Source of the DNA: Spirosoma panaciterrae DSM 21099
GTDB taxonomy: Bacteria; Bacteroidota; Bacteroidia; Cytophagales; Spirosomataceae
DNA: 64,000 nt
Direction: 5' to 3'
Assembly (NCBI RefSeq): GCF_000374025.1
Contig: NZ_KB893176.1
Coordinates: forward strand, 124,001 to 188,000
The notes beneath the pieces are model-generated. The model had not been told where the DNA came from. It was given only the letters and a program-made list of their open reading frames with translations, and ran no database searches. The translations under genes were made by a program, and so were the position numbers. Positions 51,910-60,811 of this stretch are shown piece by piece (the first letter of the stretch is position 1; every line of letters begins with the position of its first letter).

Positions 51910-52955
51910 AACGTTGTTTCGGGTTCTGATTGAGCCACTACCAGGGGAAGGGTTATGACAAATAATCCGTTTTCCTCCTGAATGGAAATACCATGCTGGC
52001 CCAGCAATCGGTATTTGGCAGCTATATGCGCCAGCCCTACCTTGTTGGACAATACGGCGGTGTTTTTCCGTTGCAGGTTGTTCTGGACAATCAGCCTGTT
52101 CGCCTGCGTTTGAATCTCAATGACCAAGGGGCGGCTCGGTAAAATAACATTGTGTTTGACCGCATTTTCTACCAGGAGTTGCAGCGTCAGCGGGGGCAGA
52201 CTATGTCCCAAGACGTCATCATCAACCCTAATAATTAGCTCGACACCAGCCCCATACCGGGTTTTCAGTAATTGAAAATACGAACGAATAAACTGTAGCT
52301 CACGGCTGAGCGTAGTCAGTTCCTGATCGTTGGCCCGAAGTAAATACCGATAGACGCTGCTCAACTCGTCTACAAAGGCTTCGGCCTGACGCGGACTATC
52401 GTATATCAGCATGGACAGCGAATTAAGACTATTGAACAGAAAGTGCGGATTGATCTGGCTTTTTAGGGTATCGAGCTGATGCCGTAATTTCGCTTTTTTG
52501 AGCCGCTCATTGCGTTCATACGCTTGCTGCCACTCGCGCAGGATATATCCCCCTTCGTAAAGAATAAAGTAGACGAAGTGATAAAACAACTGAATACCGA
52601 TTGAATAGGTATAACTCGACAGGCTTTGGGTCAGATACGGCAAGTTATTAAAAGCCATATGCGCAAGCTGGCGGATCAACCAGGCAAAATTGACCAGTAC
52701 AGGCAGCAATATGCCCATCCAGATCAACCTCCGACGCGTATTATCGAGACCAGGATACTGCTTCTGCAACTTCAATACGGTCCATCTGGTCACGTTCCAG
52801 CAGATATAACCGGCGGTCAGGGCAATCAGGTCCGAACGAAGCATCGTATCGGTCGATCGCTCAAGATACCAGTCGAGCCGAAAGAACAGTGTGCCCACCA
52901 GAAACAGAACAAATGGGCCAATGATCCGTAATTTTTTGTCAGTAAAGACGCTCAC
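51906..52955 (-). CDS. LytS-type sensor histidine kinase
   Basis: A kinase of about 349 residues with the same build as its downstream neighbour: hydrophobic N-terminal half, LKSQINPHFLFNSLNSLSML, PPLTLQLLVENAVKHNVILP and VGLAHIAAKYRLLG. I chose the GTG at 52953-52955 because it aligns the start (VSVFTDKKLRIIGP) with MKPLNDRWLRWLGP of the second kinase. A GTG at 53015 would add 20 residues. The pair looks like a tandem duplication that has diverged. Confidence 0.88.
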   Translation of the reverse strand: MSVFTDKKLRIIGPFVLFLVGTLFFRLDWYLERSTDTMLRSDLIALTAGYICWNVTRWTVLKLQKQYPGLDNTRRRLIWMGILLPVLVNFAWLIRQLAHMAFNNLPYLTQSLSSYTYSIGIQLFYHFVYFILYEGGYILREWQQAYERNERLKKAKLRHQLDTLKSQINPHFLFNSLNSLSMLIYDSPRQAEAFVDELSSVYRYLLRANDQELTTLSRELQFIRSYFQLLKTRYGAGVELIIRVDDDVLGHSLPPLTLQLLVENAVKHNVILPSRPLVIEIQTQANRLIVQNNLQRKNTAVLSNKVGLAHIAAKYRLLGQHGISIQEENGLFVITLPLVVAQSEPETTL

Positions 52956-53326
52956 AGACGACGTTGACGTATAGGGATTTTGCTTTCCGAAGAAAGAGAT
53001 GCGTAACCTACCCACCGTTGCAGAGCACGATCCTGAAAGTTGGCAAAAACAGCCGTTTCGGCCCTGGGGTAGTACGGGCTGTTGAAATTAATCCCCTTTC
53101 GGTAGATAGCCAAGAAAAAAGGTAGATTTAGAGTTGTTTGACGGATGAACGGCAGTTCATAGGCCACACACCCCTCTCCCCAACCTCGTTTGAACTTAAA
53201 TAATATCCGATTGCACCCTACAACGTTTATAGGTTGTTCAGACTCCATACGCAAGAGGTTTGTTACTCAAATCGTCTATCCAATACGTTATTTCTATAAA
53301 TTCGAGGGTCGTAAGAGCCGGACCCT
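52956..53326. other. Divergent intergenic region between the kinase pair and the OmpR system
   Basis: About 370 nt between the LytS pair (minus) and the response regulator (plus). It should hold both promoters. I find no exact -7 element. A minus-strand frame over most of it (to 53254) lacks protein-like composition. If the first kinase starts at 53015, the space is 311 nt. Confidence 0.4.
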
Positions 53327-54007
53327 ATGAAAATTCTGCTGATTGAGGATGAAGTCAAAACGGTTCAAAGTATCAAACAGGGGCTCGAAGAGCACCAGTG
53401 GGAGGTTGATGTAGCCTACGATGGCATTCTGGGCTTTCAGCTAGCGACCCGGTCGCCCTATGCACTCATTATATCCGATATTATCCTGCCCGGCATGAAT
53501 GGCCTGGAGCTTTGTCGAAAGCTGCGCGAATCCAATATAGCCACCCCAATTCTGATGCTTACCGCGCTGGGTACCACCGACGATAAAATTGTTGGGCTCG
53601 ATGCCGGGGCCGATGATTATCTGGTGAAACCATTTGTGTTTGGTGAACTCATGGCGCGCGTTCGGGCGCTTACCCGCCGAACGCATCACACCCTTCAGTC
53701 GAGTAATGTGTTGAAAATTGCCGATCTTGAGCTGAACACCGATACCAAAACCGTAACACGCGCAGGTCGTGAGATTTCGCTGACTGCCAAGGAGTTTCAG
53801 TTGCTCGAATATTTTCTGCGTCATCAGGGGCGAGTGATCTCCAAAGTAGAACTGGCTGAGCGGCTCTGGGACCTGACATTCGACACGGGTACTAACGTCA
53901 TTGAAGTATACATAAATTTTCTGCGCAAAAAGATCGATAAAGACTTCAATCCCAAATTGCTTCATACACAGATCGGTATGGGTTATGTGGTAAAGCTCGT
54001 GTCGTAA
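53327..54007 (+). CDS. OmpR family response regulator
   Basis: A 226-residue two-component regulator. The receiver domain has the acidic pocket ED (7-9 region), phospho-acceptor Asp51 in SDIILPG, Thr in LMLTALG and Lys in LVKPF. The winged-helix output domain is LTAKEFQLLEYFLRHQGRVI, then SKVELAERLWDLTFDTGTNV and NFLRKKIDK. It is coupled to the kinase gene by a 1-bp overlap (TAATG). Target genes are unknown. The closest candidate is the coiled-coil protein gene downstream. Confidence 0.95.
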   Translation: MKILLIEDEVKTVQSIKQGLEEHQWEVDVAYDGILGFQLATRSPYALIISDIILPGMNGLELCRKLRESNIATPILMLTALGTTDDKIVGLDAGADDYLVKPFVFGELMARVRALTRRTHHTLQSSNVLKIADLELNTDTKTVTRAGREISLTAKEFQLLEYFLRHQGRVISKVELAERLWDLTFDTGTNVIEVYINFLRKKIDKDFNPKLLHTQIGMGYVVKLVS

Positions 54008-55389
54008 TGACCAATATTCGCACCCGACTTACGGTTCAATTTGCCTTACTGGTAACGGTTATTCTACTGCTTTTTTCGCTCGGTGTCTATTTTTTTAGCA
54101 AACTCTACCTCGAAAAACGCTTTTTCCGACGCCTTCAGGACCGGGCCATCACCACCACGACGCTGCTGTTCGACCTCCAGCAAACCGATAGTACGGTACT
54201 GCGCGTGATCGATGCAGGCAACAAAGAGCCTCTGCTCAACGAGAATATTTCGATCTATAATGCCAAAACCAAAAACGTACTTTTCTCCACCAATCCGGCC
54301 AATACCCGATTCCACGAACAGTTTATTCCCCAACTCGACTCTGCCGCCCAAACGATCTACCTACGCCAGGGCGAATACCAGGTGGTAGCGATTCATCTGG
54401 CCAAAGCCAACAGCAGCGACTGGGTGATTGTCAGTGGTATTGATCAGACGGGGCATGAAGCCCTGGAAGACCTGAAAAAGATCCTGATTGTGATGGTGCT
54501 GGCAGCACTCCTGCTCCTGGGTCTTTCGGGCTGGTTTTTTGCCGACCGGGCCCTGGCCCCCATGTCGGGCATTGTGCAACAGGTGAATACCATTTTTCCG
54601 GCCGATGTGTCGAAACGGGTACAGCACCCTAACCGCTCCGACGAAATTGGTGTACTGGTGGCTACGTTCAACCAGTTGCTCGACCGCATTGAACAAGCCA
54701 TCCACAAGCAAAAGATGTTTATCGCCAATGTGTCGCACGAGTTGAAAAACCCGCTCACCAAAATCAACTCTCAGATCGATGTAGCCTTAATTCAGAAACG
54801 CAATCCGGATGTGTACGAACGAACCCTGCAATCGCTACAGGAAGACACCCGCCATCTGGCCCAGTTGACCAACACCTTACTGGAACTGGCCAACACCTCC
54901 ATGCGAGCCGACACCCTGCCGGTTGAACCAGTTCGTATGGATGAACTGCTGTGGGAATCGAAAACGCAGTTGCAGAGCTGGCATGAGGATTACCGCATTC
55001 AGCTCACTTTTTCCGATTTTCCTGACGAGGAAGACGCGCTGATAACACCCGGAAACAGAGCCGCTCTTAAAGTGCTTCTGATGAACCTGCTGGACAACGC
55101 CTGTAAGTTTTCGCCCAGCAAAACGGCCCAGGCCACGTTCCTTACCAAGGCAAATACAATCCTCATCAGCGTTTTTAACGAAGGGCCTCAAATTCCCGAA
55201 ACTGACCTCCCGTATATTTTCCAGCCCTTTTTTCGTAGTAATGCCACGGCTCCATCGAGCAAGGGCCATGGCGTTGGCCTGGCCGTTGTAGCCCAGATTG
55301 TCGAGATCCATAAAGGCACCATTTCCGTCCAGTCGGCCCAGGAGGGCACCACATTTACCCTGACCCTTCCCAGCTTAGCTCCATTTTAA
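54007..55389 (+). CDS. Sensor histidine kinase (EnvZ/CusS-like)
   Basis: A 460-residue membrane kinase. It has TM1 at about 12-32, a periplasmic sensor region (33-155), TM2 at about 158-179, a HAMP domain (about 180-232), the HisKA domain with NVSHELKNPLTKI and phospho-accepting His244, and HATPase_c with LLMNLLDNACKFSP and GHGVGLAVVAQIVEIHKG. All boxes are complete. It pairs with the OmpR regulator encoded just before. Signals such as metals or envelope stress are typical for this type but are not shown by the sequence. Confidence 0.94.
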   Translation: MTNIRTRLTVQFALLVTVILLLFSLGVYFFSKLYLEKRFFRRLQDRAITTTTLLFDLQQTDSTVLRVIDAGNKEPLLNENISIYNAKTKNVLFSTNPANTRFHEQFIPQLDSAAQTIYLRQGEYQVVAIHLAKANSSDWVIVSGIDQTGHEALEDLKKILIVMVLAALLLLGLSGWFFADRALAPMSGIVQQVNTIFPADVSKRVQHPNRSDEIGVLVATFNQLLDRIEQAIHKQKMFIANVSHELKNPLTKINSQIDVALIQKRNPDVYERTLQSLQEDTRHLAQLTNTLLELANTSMRADTLPVEPVRMDELLWESKTQLQSWHEDYRIQLTFSDFPDEEDALITPGNRAALKVLLMNLLDNACKFSPSKTAQATFLTKANTILISVFNEGPQIPETDLPYIFQPFFRSNATAPSSKGHGVGLAVVAQIVEIHKGTISVQSAQEGTTFTLTLPSLAPF

Positions 55390-55483
55390 GGTAATTTTAA
55401 ACTCAGATTAAGTCCTGATTAAGTTCGGTGTCGTTGTTTTGTAACGCCCATAAAGGGAGGGAACAGAAAACAACAACATAACT

Positions 55484-56428
55484 ATGGAGATCGAAACAGT
55501 GAGCCACAAGCAGAGTGTTCTGAACATGACCATCGGGGCTTTGGTGGGCGTGCTGGCACTGCTGGCCTATTTGTTTGTAGGTTCCCGAAACGAAACCCTG
55601 GAGGTTCAGAAGCTGCTGACCACCAAAGTAGAACAATTTGCCGTTACCCAGCAAAAGCTCGATTCCATTTCGTCGGTACTGGACAACAAGATTATCGAAG
55701 TCCGAAAATTAGGTGGCAGCGTAAGTGAACTGGAACGGATTAAACGACAGTTGGAAAATGATAAAAAGAAACTGAAGTACGACCTTTCGTTTTCCATTCA
55801 GCAGTATAATCTGAAAATCAACGACTATAAAGCGTTTCTTGCCCAAAACGATGTCAACCTTCGCCAGCTAAAAACCGAAAATGGCAGCTTACTCAACCGG
55901 GCGCGGGCGCTTGAAGAAGAAAAGCAAACCATTCTGACCGAAAATGAAGGGCTGAAGCACGAAAAGGCCGCCCTGACCCAAACGGTTGACGATTACTCCC
56001 TCCAGAATGCAGAGTTAAAAAATAAAGTGTCGCTGGCATCGGCCATGAAAGCGGTCAATGTAGATGTATACGCTCTGGCGGCCAATGGCAAAGAACGCCG
56101 GGGAGGCATCTACAAAGCGTCGCGCATCGACCGATTGAAAATAACCTTTATTATGCCGTCGAACCCCGTGGCCGTCAGGAATAATAAGGAGATATATGTC
56201 CGAATTCTGGATGTGAATGGGGCTGTTGTGGGTGAAAACGGTGGGGTTATATGGGCTGAAGGCCACGAAATCGGCTATAGTACCCGCCAAACCGTCTTCT
56301 TTGAAAACAGCGATCAGCAGGTCGATATCCTCTTTCGTCGGGATGCGCCTTATAAACCGGGTGCGTATACGGTGGAGTTATATGCCGAAGGTTTTCGGAT
56401 GGGCAGTGGCAACTTCGACGTCAAATAA
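55484..56428 (+). CDS. Coiled-coil membrane-anchored protein
   Basis: A 314-residue protein. A short N-terminus, a single membrane helix (about 13-30, LVGVLALLAYLFVG) and a long coiled coil (about 36-185, with heptads such as VSELERIKRQLENDKKKL and LKTENGSLLNRARALEEEK) precede a C-terminal beta-rich globular domain of about 120 residues (AVNVDVYALAANGKERRGG, TYTRQTVFFENSDQQVDILF). I do not recognise a family. It starts 94 nt after the kinase and is probably cotranscribed. It may be an envelope effector of that system. Confidence 0.75.
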   Translation: MEIETVSHKQSVLNMTIGALVGVLALLAYLFVGSRNETLEVQKLLTTKVEQFAVTQQKLDSISSVLDNKIIEVRKLGGSVSELERIKRQLENDKKKLKYDLSFSIQQYNLKINDYKAFLAQNDVNLRQLKTENGSLLNRARALEEEKQTILTENEGLKHEKAALTQTVDDYSLQNAELKNKVSLASAMKAVNVDVYALAANGKERRGGIYKASRIDRLKITFIMPSNPVAVRNNKEIYVRILDVNGAVVGENGGVIWAEGHEIGYSTRQTVFFENSDQQVDILFRRDAPYKPGAYTVELYAEGFRMGSGNFDVK

Positions 56429-56472
56429 CTGGCCTGTTCTGAGGCTTTTATAGCGAACTCAACGGTTACTGT

Positions 56473-57621
56473 ATGGCAACTTTTCACAACCTGATACAAT
56501 CTCTTTTGACGAGTTTACAACCTTCCTTCAAAACGCTCGGCAAGCTGGCGGCCTGCTTAGTACATAAATACCGTCAGTTTCCGATTGCCTACACAGCACT
56601 CGGGTATCTGTTTTTCAGCATGGCCTTTTGCTACTATCCCGTGGTCGATCATTGGCTGGGCGGTTTTGTCATGATGAGTCTCCCGCTCGCTATTTTGGGC
56701 GGGTTCATCACCTGCATTTATCTGTTTCGCAAACACCAAACTGCCGTAGCCATGGCGGGTATGATCTGGGTGCTGTTCTCATTTGTGGTGGTCAAACGAT
56801 TGCTGGGAACCGACAGTGGCGATACCGACATGAGCCAGGCGCAGACCTTGAAGGTGCTCAGTTTCAATAGCGAAACCTTTCAGAATAGCGTCGACCTCTC
56901 CTCGTTGAAGGCGGATATTGCCTGTTTTCAGGAATATTCGCCTAATAGTCAGATCGAACGGCAATACCCGACCAAAGTAGAAAAACTTACCTGTTTCGAT
57001 AAAGACCGGGAAATAGGCCTGGCCTTATTCTCTCAATATCCCATCGTTAATCGGTATGGCCATATCTGGGATCGGTCGAATGGGCCCGACATCAACGGGT
57101 TTCTATGCGCCGACATCGCCTATGGGGCCGATACCATCCGGGTGGTTAATGTCCATTTATGGTCGATGGGCGTACGGACCAACCAGGCGGTCGATGCCCT
57201 GAAATCGGGGCACCTTATCCAGTTTGCCTCTGCCCTGATCGACACATTTCAGAAATTGAAAGAAGGCTTTGAACACCGGAACGAACAGTTTCTGGAAGTT
57301 GAATCGTATGTAGCGGGTAGCCGCTACCCCGTCATTATTTGTGGCGATTTCAACGAAACGCCCATCGGCTACTCGTACGGTAAGCTTCGGCAAAACTTCA
57401 GAAATGCCTTCGAAGAAGCCGGGCAGGGACTTGGTTTTACGCTGAACCGCCATCCGTATTGCGTCCGTATCGATCAGCAGTTCGTTAGTAGCGATTGGGC
57501 CATCAAAACCTGCCAAACCTTATCGGGCATTTCGTTTTCTGACCACTTTCCCGTTCTGGCGCAGTACGTACTCAAAAAGTCGCTCCATACACCCAATGAT
57601 CTACTTGCGCAGCAGAAGTAG
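56473..57621 (+). CDS. Membrane-anchored endonuclease/exonuclease/phosphatase family protein
   Basis: A 382-residue protein. Three hydrophobic helices (about 34-120) anchor an EEP domain with the expected residues: LSFNSETF (Asn), IACFQEYS (Glu), VNVHLWSMG, ICGDFNETPIGYS (Asp and Asn) and SDHFPVLAQY (Asp-His). It may cleave a phosphodiester or phosphomonoester of a lipid or nucleic acid outside the cytoplasm. The start is 44 nt after the coiled-coil gene on the same strand, so linkage with the two-component system is possible. Confidence 0.88.
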   Translation: MATFHNLIQSLLTSLQPSFKTLGKLAACLVHKYRQFPIAYTALGYLFFSMAFCYYPVVDHWLGGFVMMSLPLAILGGFITCIYLFRKHQTAVAMAGMIWVLFSFVVVKRLLGTDSGDTDMSQAQTLKVLSFNSETFQNSVDLSSLKADIACFQEYSPNSQIERQYPTKVEKLTCFDKDREIGLALFSQYPIVNRYGHIWDRSNGPDINGFLCADIAYGADTIRVVNVHLWSMGVRTNQAVDALKSGHLIQFASALIDTFQKLKEGFEHRNEQFLEVESYVAGSRYPVIICGDFNETPIGYSYGKLRQNFRNAFEEAGQGLGFTLNRHPYCVRIDQQFVSSDWAIKTCQTLSGISFSDHFPVLAQYVLKKSLHTPNDLLAQQK

Positions 57622-57630
57622 TTCAACACC

Positions 57631-58158
57631 CTACCCTTTCCGCAGCCGCTTATACATACGAATACCCATCATCAGGAGGATCATTAGCCCAAATAATCCC
57701 AACAAACCCCACAGCATATTCAGGGCATCTTTCAGAACCACCAGAAAAACGATGGCAAACAGAAATAGGGTCGATACCTCGTTCCAGACCCGTAGCTGTG
57801 TGGATGTATAGCGAAACTCCCCCCGCTGCTGCTGACGGTAAAGCGCATGGCACAAACCGTGATAACCGTACAAACCAGCTACCAGCACTAGCTTGTAAAT
57901 CAGCCAATCAGGTGTTGAGCCATAATTGTACCAGGTAGTCAGCCCCATAATCAGGGTAATGACCGCCGATGGCCAGGCGATAATGAACCAAAGCCGATTT
58001 TGCATCAGTAACAATTGCTTTTGCACGGCACTCCGACCCGGCTCGTCCATTTGGTTGGCTTCGGTAGCATAAATAAACAATCTGGGCATATAAAATAACC
58101 CGGCAAACCAGGTTACCACAAAAATGATGTGAAGGGCTTTGGTATAAAAAAATGTCAT
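57631..58158 (-). CDS. hemJ: Protoporphyrinogen oxidase HemJ
   Basis: A 175-residue inner-membrane protein of heme synthesis that oxidises protoporphyrinogen IX to protoporphyrin IX. Family features: KALHIIFVVTWFAGLFYMPR with the conserved His, WFIIAWPSAVITLIMGLTTW, LIYKLVLVAGLYGYHGLCHA with conserved Lys and His residues, and RVWNEVSTLFLFAIVFLVVL. Four membrane helices are seen. The length is usual. The gene is convergent with the EEP gene. Confidence 0.92.
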   Translation of the reverse strand: MTFFYTKALHIIFVVTWFAGLFYMPRLFIYATEANQMDEPGRSAVQKQLLLMQNRLWFIIAWPSAVITLIMGLTTWYNYGSTPDWLIYKLVLVAGLYGYHGLCHALYRQQQRGEFRYTSTQLRVWNEVSTLFLFAIVFLVVLKDALNMLWGLLGLFGLMILLMMGIRMYKRLRKG

Positions 58159-58341
58159 GGCCGACTATTGTTGGGGTAAATATACATCAATGCGCCTTTG
58201 CGAGATTCACTGCCAATCCCATAACGTGCGACCATACCCTATCAAATTGCCTATAGTTTGGGGCTATTGAACCAGCCGATAAACAGATAAAGGGCTTCCA
58301 CGTTTTATTGACGGCCATAAACTATTGACGGCTCAGTCACT

Positions 58342-58950
58342 ATGGAACGGAAGCCTATTATCGATCGAATCGAACATGAAGTACAGGCCCTACAGGGCAA
58401 TGCTACTAAAGATGTCAGCTACTCCAGTGAGCGTACACTAGCCAGCGCAGCCGACGCGCGGGAAGCGTTTAAGCTGGCGGTCAGCAAATTACTAAATGTG
58501 GACGGATGGTCGGGTTTGTCCAGCCTTACCGCCGATTTTCAGCTTCACAACGCCAGCGGCCAGCCTAAGCCGAACGGCCAGCCACAGGTGGGAGATTATA
58601 TTCGGATAGCCTTGCCCGGCCCTGTACCCGAAAACTGGGTACGTGTCAGCCATATAGCCAACGCCGAGAACCGAGTAGAGTTTACGGTAAGGCCTAGCCA
58701 TGATCCACACCATACGAATTCGGGCCAGATTGACCATTTCTTCCACAAAGAAGCGAAGAGTACATTCCGGATCGAGCTGTTGGACCAAACAATTACTGCC
58801 TCAGAAATCGGCCAGCAGGAGGGCATCAATAACCAGCAACCTGAAGCGGGCAATCGTGCCGCAATCAACACAGTGATTGCCGAAGGTGGCTGGCTGGGTT
58901 ATCAGAAGTTTCAGTGGAAGCTATTGACAGACTATCTGGTAGGCTTATGA
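58342..58950 (+). CDS. Conserved hypothetical protein
   Basis: A 202-residue soluble protein without signal peptide or membrane helix. The first 60 residues are helical, followed by a mixed alpha/beta part with GDYIRIALPGPVPENWVRVS, VEFTVRPSHDPHHTNSGQID and ending YQKFQWKLLTDYLVGL. The middle segment resembles proteins that bind charged ligands, but I cannot name a family. It is located 112 nt before the DUF892 gene. Confidence 0.65.
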   Translation: MERKPIIDRIEHEVQALQGNATKDVSYSSERTLASAADAREAFKLAVSKLLNVDGWSGLSSLTADFQLHNASGQPKPNGQPQVGDYIRIALPGPVPENWVRVSHIANAENRVEFTVRPSHDPHHTNSGQIDHFFHKEAKSTFRIELLDQTITASEIGQQEGINNQQPEAGNRAAINTVIAEGGWLGYQKFQWKLLTDYLVGL

Positions 58951-59061
58951 GCCTGTTCGCGGCCAGGGGCCTGCCCCATAGCCTTACTTCCTGATGTATT
59001 CACCTGAACGCATCGTCCTTTTCCCATACAACCGGGTTAATTCCTAAAAAGCGAATCGTTT

Positions 59062-59550
59062 ATGAAAACCATGCAGGATTTAATGGAGCACACCATCCAG
59101 GATTTGTACTCCGCCGAAAACCAGATTCTTGAAGCACTGCCCCAGCTCATCAGTAAAGCAAAAAGCAGCCAGCTACGTCAGGCCTTCGAACAGCACCAGC
59201 GCCAAACCGAAAAACACGTTCAGCGCCTTGAGCAAGTAGCCCAACAGTTGGATATTGATCCTGATGGCGAAACCTGTATGGCGATGCAGGGACTCATTGA
59301 AGAAGCGCAGGATTTGCTGGAGCAGCTTGAAGGCGATCAGATTACCGATGCTGCCCTTATTGGGGCTGCTCAGAAAGTGGAGCATTACGAAATTGCCTCC
59401 TACGGCACCGCCCGAACACTGGCCCAGCAGGCAGGTCAGGACCAGATTGCCGATTTGCTCCAACAAACGCTGGATGAAGAAAAGCAGACCGACGAAAAGC
59501 TAACGGAAATAGCCACTACGAAGGCTAACCAAAAAGCCGTGCAGGCCTGA
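59062..59550 (+). CDS. DUF892 (YciE/YciF-like) ferritin-fold protein
   Basis: A 162-residue four-helix bundle. The N-terminus TMQDLMEHTIQDLYSAENQI carries the first metal-site Glu, the second helix has AFEQHQRQTEKHVQRLEQV with Glu and His, the third IGAAQKVEHYEIASYGTART, and the fourth LLQQTLDEEKQTDEKLTEI. These are the di-iron ligands of the DUF892 family, induced in stress responses. It should protect against oxidative or osmotic stress. A hairpin follows the stop. Confidence 0.92.
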   Translation: MKTMQDLMEHTIQDLYSAENQILEALPQLISKAKSSQLRQAFEQHQRQTEKHVQRLEQVAQQLDIDPDGETCMAMQGLIEEAQDLLEQLEGDQITDAALIGAAQKVEHYEIASYGTARTLAQQAGQDQIADLLQQTLDEEKQTDEKLTEIATTKANQKAVQA

Positions 59551-59555
59551 TAACT

Positions 59556-59603
59556 CAGTCGGGTTTGTAGCTGGATACCCATGATACAAACCCGACTGGT
59601 CTT
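59556..59603 (+). terminator. Hairpin terminator after the DUF892 gene
   Basis: CAGTCGGGTTTGTA (59556-59569) and TACAAACCCGACTG (59585-59598) form a perfect 14-bp stem with a 15-nt loop. Only a short GTCTTT follows, so termination may be partial. Confidence 0.65.
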
Positions 59604-59682
59604 TCATAGGATTGAGCAACCTGCTGAACACCTCGTCGCTTCATAGGATAGCTTTTTGATGTATTGAGTCCCCAATTCGGGC

Positions 59683-59690
59683 TACCTTTG
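59683..59690 (+). promoter_or_regulatory. Bacteroidota -7 promoter element for the nitrilase gene
   Basis: TACCTTTG matches TAnnTTTG and lies 24 nt before the ATG at 59714. A TTTG at 59655-59658 is the likely -33 box, with a spacer of 24 nt, a little longer than usual. Confidence 0.5.
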
Positions 59691-59713
59691 GTTTTCATTA
59701 CCACAGAACAGCC

Positions 59714-60670
59714 ATGCAAAATCTGAAGATCGCGACGGCCCAATTCGAGAATGCGAGTGGCGACAAAGCGTATAATTTACAGGTTATCAGCAACCTGTCG
59801 GCAAAAGCTGCTCAGCAGGGTGCCCAAGTTATTGCTTTCCACGAATGCTCGGTTACCGGCTACACGTTTGCCCGACACTTATCGCGCGAACAGATGCTCG
59901 ACTTAGCCGAGTACATCCCCGATGGCAACAGTATTCAGGCACTCACCCAGATTGCGAAGGCCAACGACATTGTTATTCTGGCGGGTCTGTTTGAGAAAGA
60001 TCAGCAGGACCAGCTTTTTAAAGCCTACGTCTGTGTCGACAAAAATGGACTGGTTGCCAAATACCGCAAGCTGCATCCGTTTATCAATCCCCATCTCTTA
60101 CCCGGCGATTCATACGTTGTTTTCGACCTGTTGGGCTGGAAGTGCGGAATTCTGATCTGCTACGATAACAACGTTGTCGAAAATGTACGGGCTACGGCTT
60201 TGCTCGGAGCCGACATTATTTTCATGCCCCACGTGACGATGCTGACCCCCTCAACCCGGCCGGGAGCGGGTTTTGCCGACCCTGCTCTCTGGGAAAATCG
60301 CGCCAACGATCCTACCTCGCTCCGGCTGGAATTCGATGGTATGAAAGGTCGGGCCTGGCTCATGAAGTGGCTTCCTGCCCGGGCGTATGACAATGGCATT
60401 TATGTAGTATTCTCAAACCCCATCGGCATGGACGACGATCAGCTAAAAAATGGCTGTTCGATGATCATCGACCCTTTTGGCGACGTTATTGCCGAATGCC
60501 GGGAGTTGGGCAACGATGTGGCGGTAGCCAATTGTATACCCGAAAAACTACAGCAGGCAGGTGGCTATCGGTATCGAAAAGCCCGTCGCCCCGACTTGTA
60601 CCGCGACATTCTGGGCCAGGAACACACCCCCGAACAAAAAGTAGTCTGGCTAAACACGGATGCCAGCTAA
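59714..60670 (+). CDS. Nitrilase superfamily C-N hydrolase
   Basis: A 318-residue amidase or nitrilase with the full catalytic triad: Glu44 in AFHECSVTGY, Lys119 in AKYRKLHPF and Cys149 in CGILICYDNNVVEN. It continues with LLGADIIFMPHVTML and a C-terminal extension rich in charged residues. The fold is complete. The substrate (carbamoylated amino acid, omega-amide or nitrile) is unclear. It has its own promoter element and is ended by a bidirectional terminator. Confidence 0.92.
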   Translation: MQNLKIATAQFENASGDKAYNLQVISNLSAKAAQQGAQVIAFHECSVTGYTFARHLSREQMLDLAEYIPDGNSIQALTQIAKANDIVILAGLFEKDQQDQLFKAYVCVDKNGLVAKYRKLHPFINPHLLPGDSYVVFDLLGWKCGILICYDNNVVENVRATALLGADIIFMPHVTMLTPSTRPGAGFADPALWENRANDPTSLRLEFDGMKGRAWLMKWLPARAYDNGIYVVFSNPIGMDDDQLKNGCSMIIDPFGDVIAECRELGNDVAVANCIPEKLQQAGGYRYRKARRPDLYRDILGQEHTPEQKVVWLNTDAS

Positions 60671-60751
60671 CTACCCCTCAGATGCTCGTCCTGAACGATT
60701 TCGTAGTTGAATTAAAGTAGCGTATACGCTTAACGCCTGATGCCTACTAAT

Positions 60752-60791
60752 AAAAAGTGGCTTAACCCAAATTTGGGTTAAGCCACTTTTT
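60752..60791. terminator. Bidirectional rho-independent terminator
   Basis: A perfect 40-nt palindrome with core GTGGCTTAACCCAAA, flanked by five A on one side and five T on the other. It ends both the nitrilase transcript (plus) and the convergent Gfo/Idh/MocA transcript (minus). Confidence 0.9.
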
Positions 60792-60811
60792 ATTGATGAC
60801 ACTCTAATGGC

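Noticed and set aside
52952..53254. Minus-strand frame overlapping the start of the first LytS kinase
   Set aside because: Runs in another frame across the promoter region and has no structure-like pattern.
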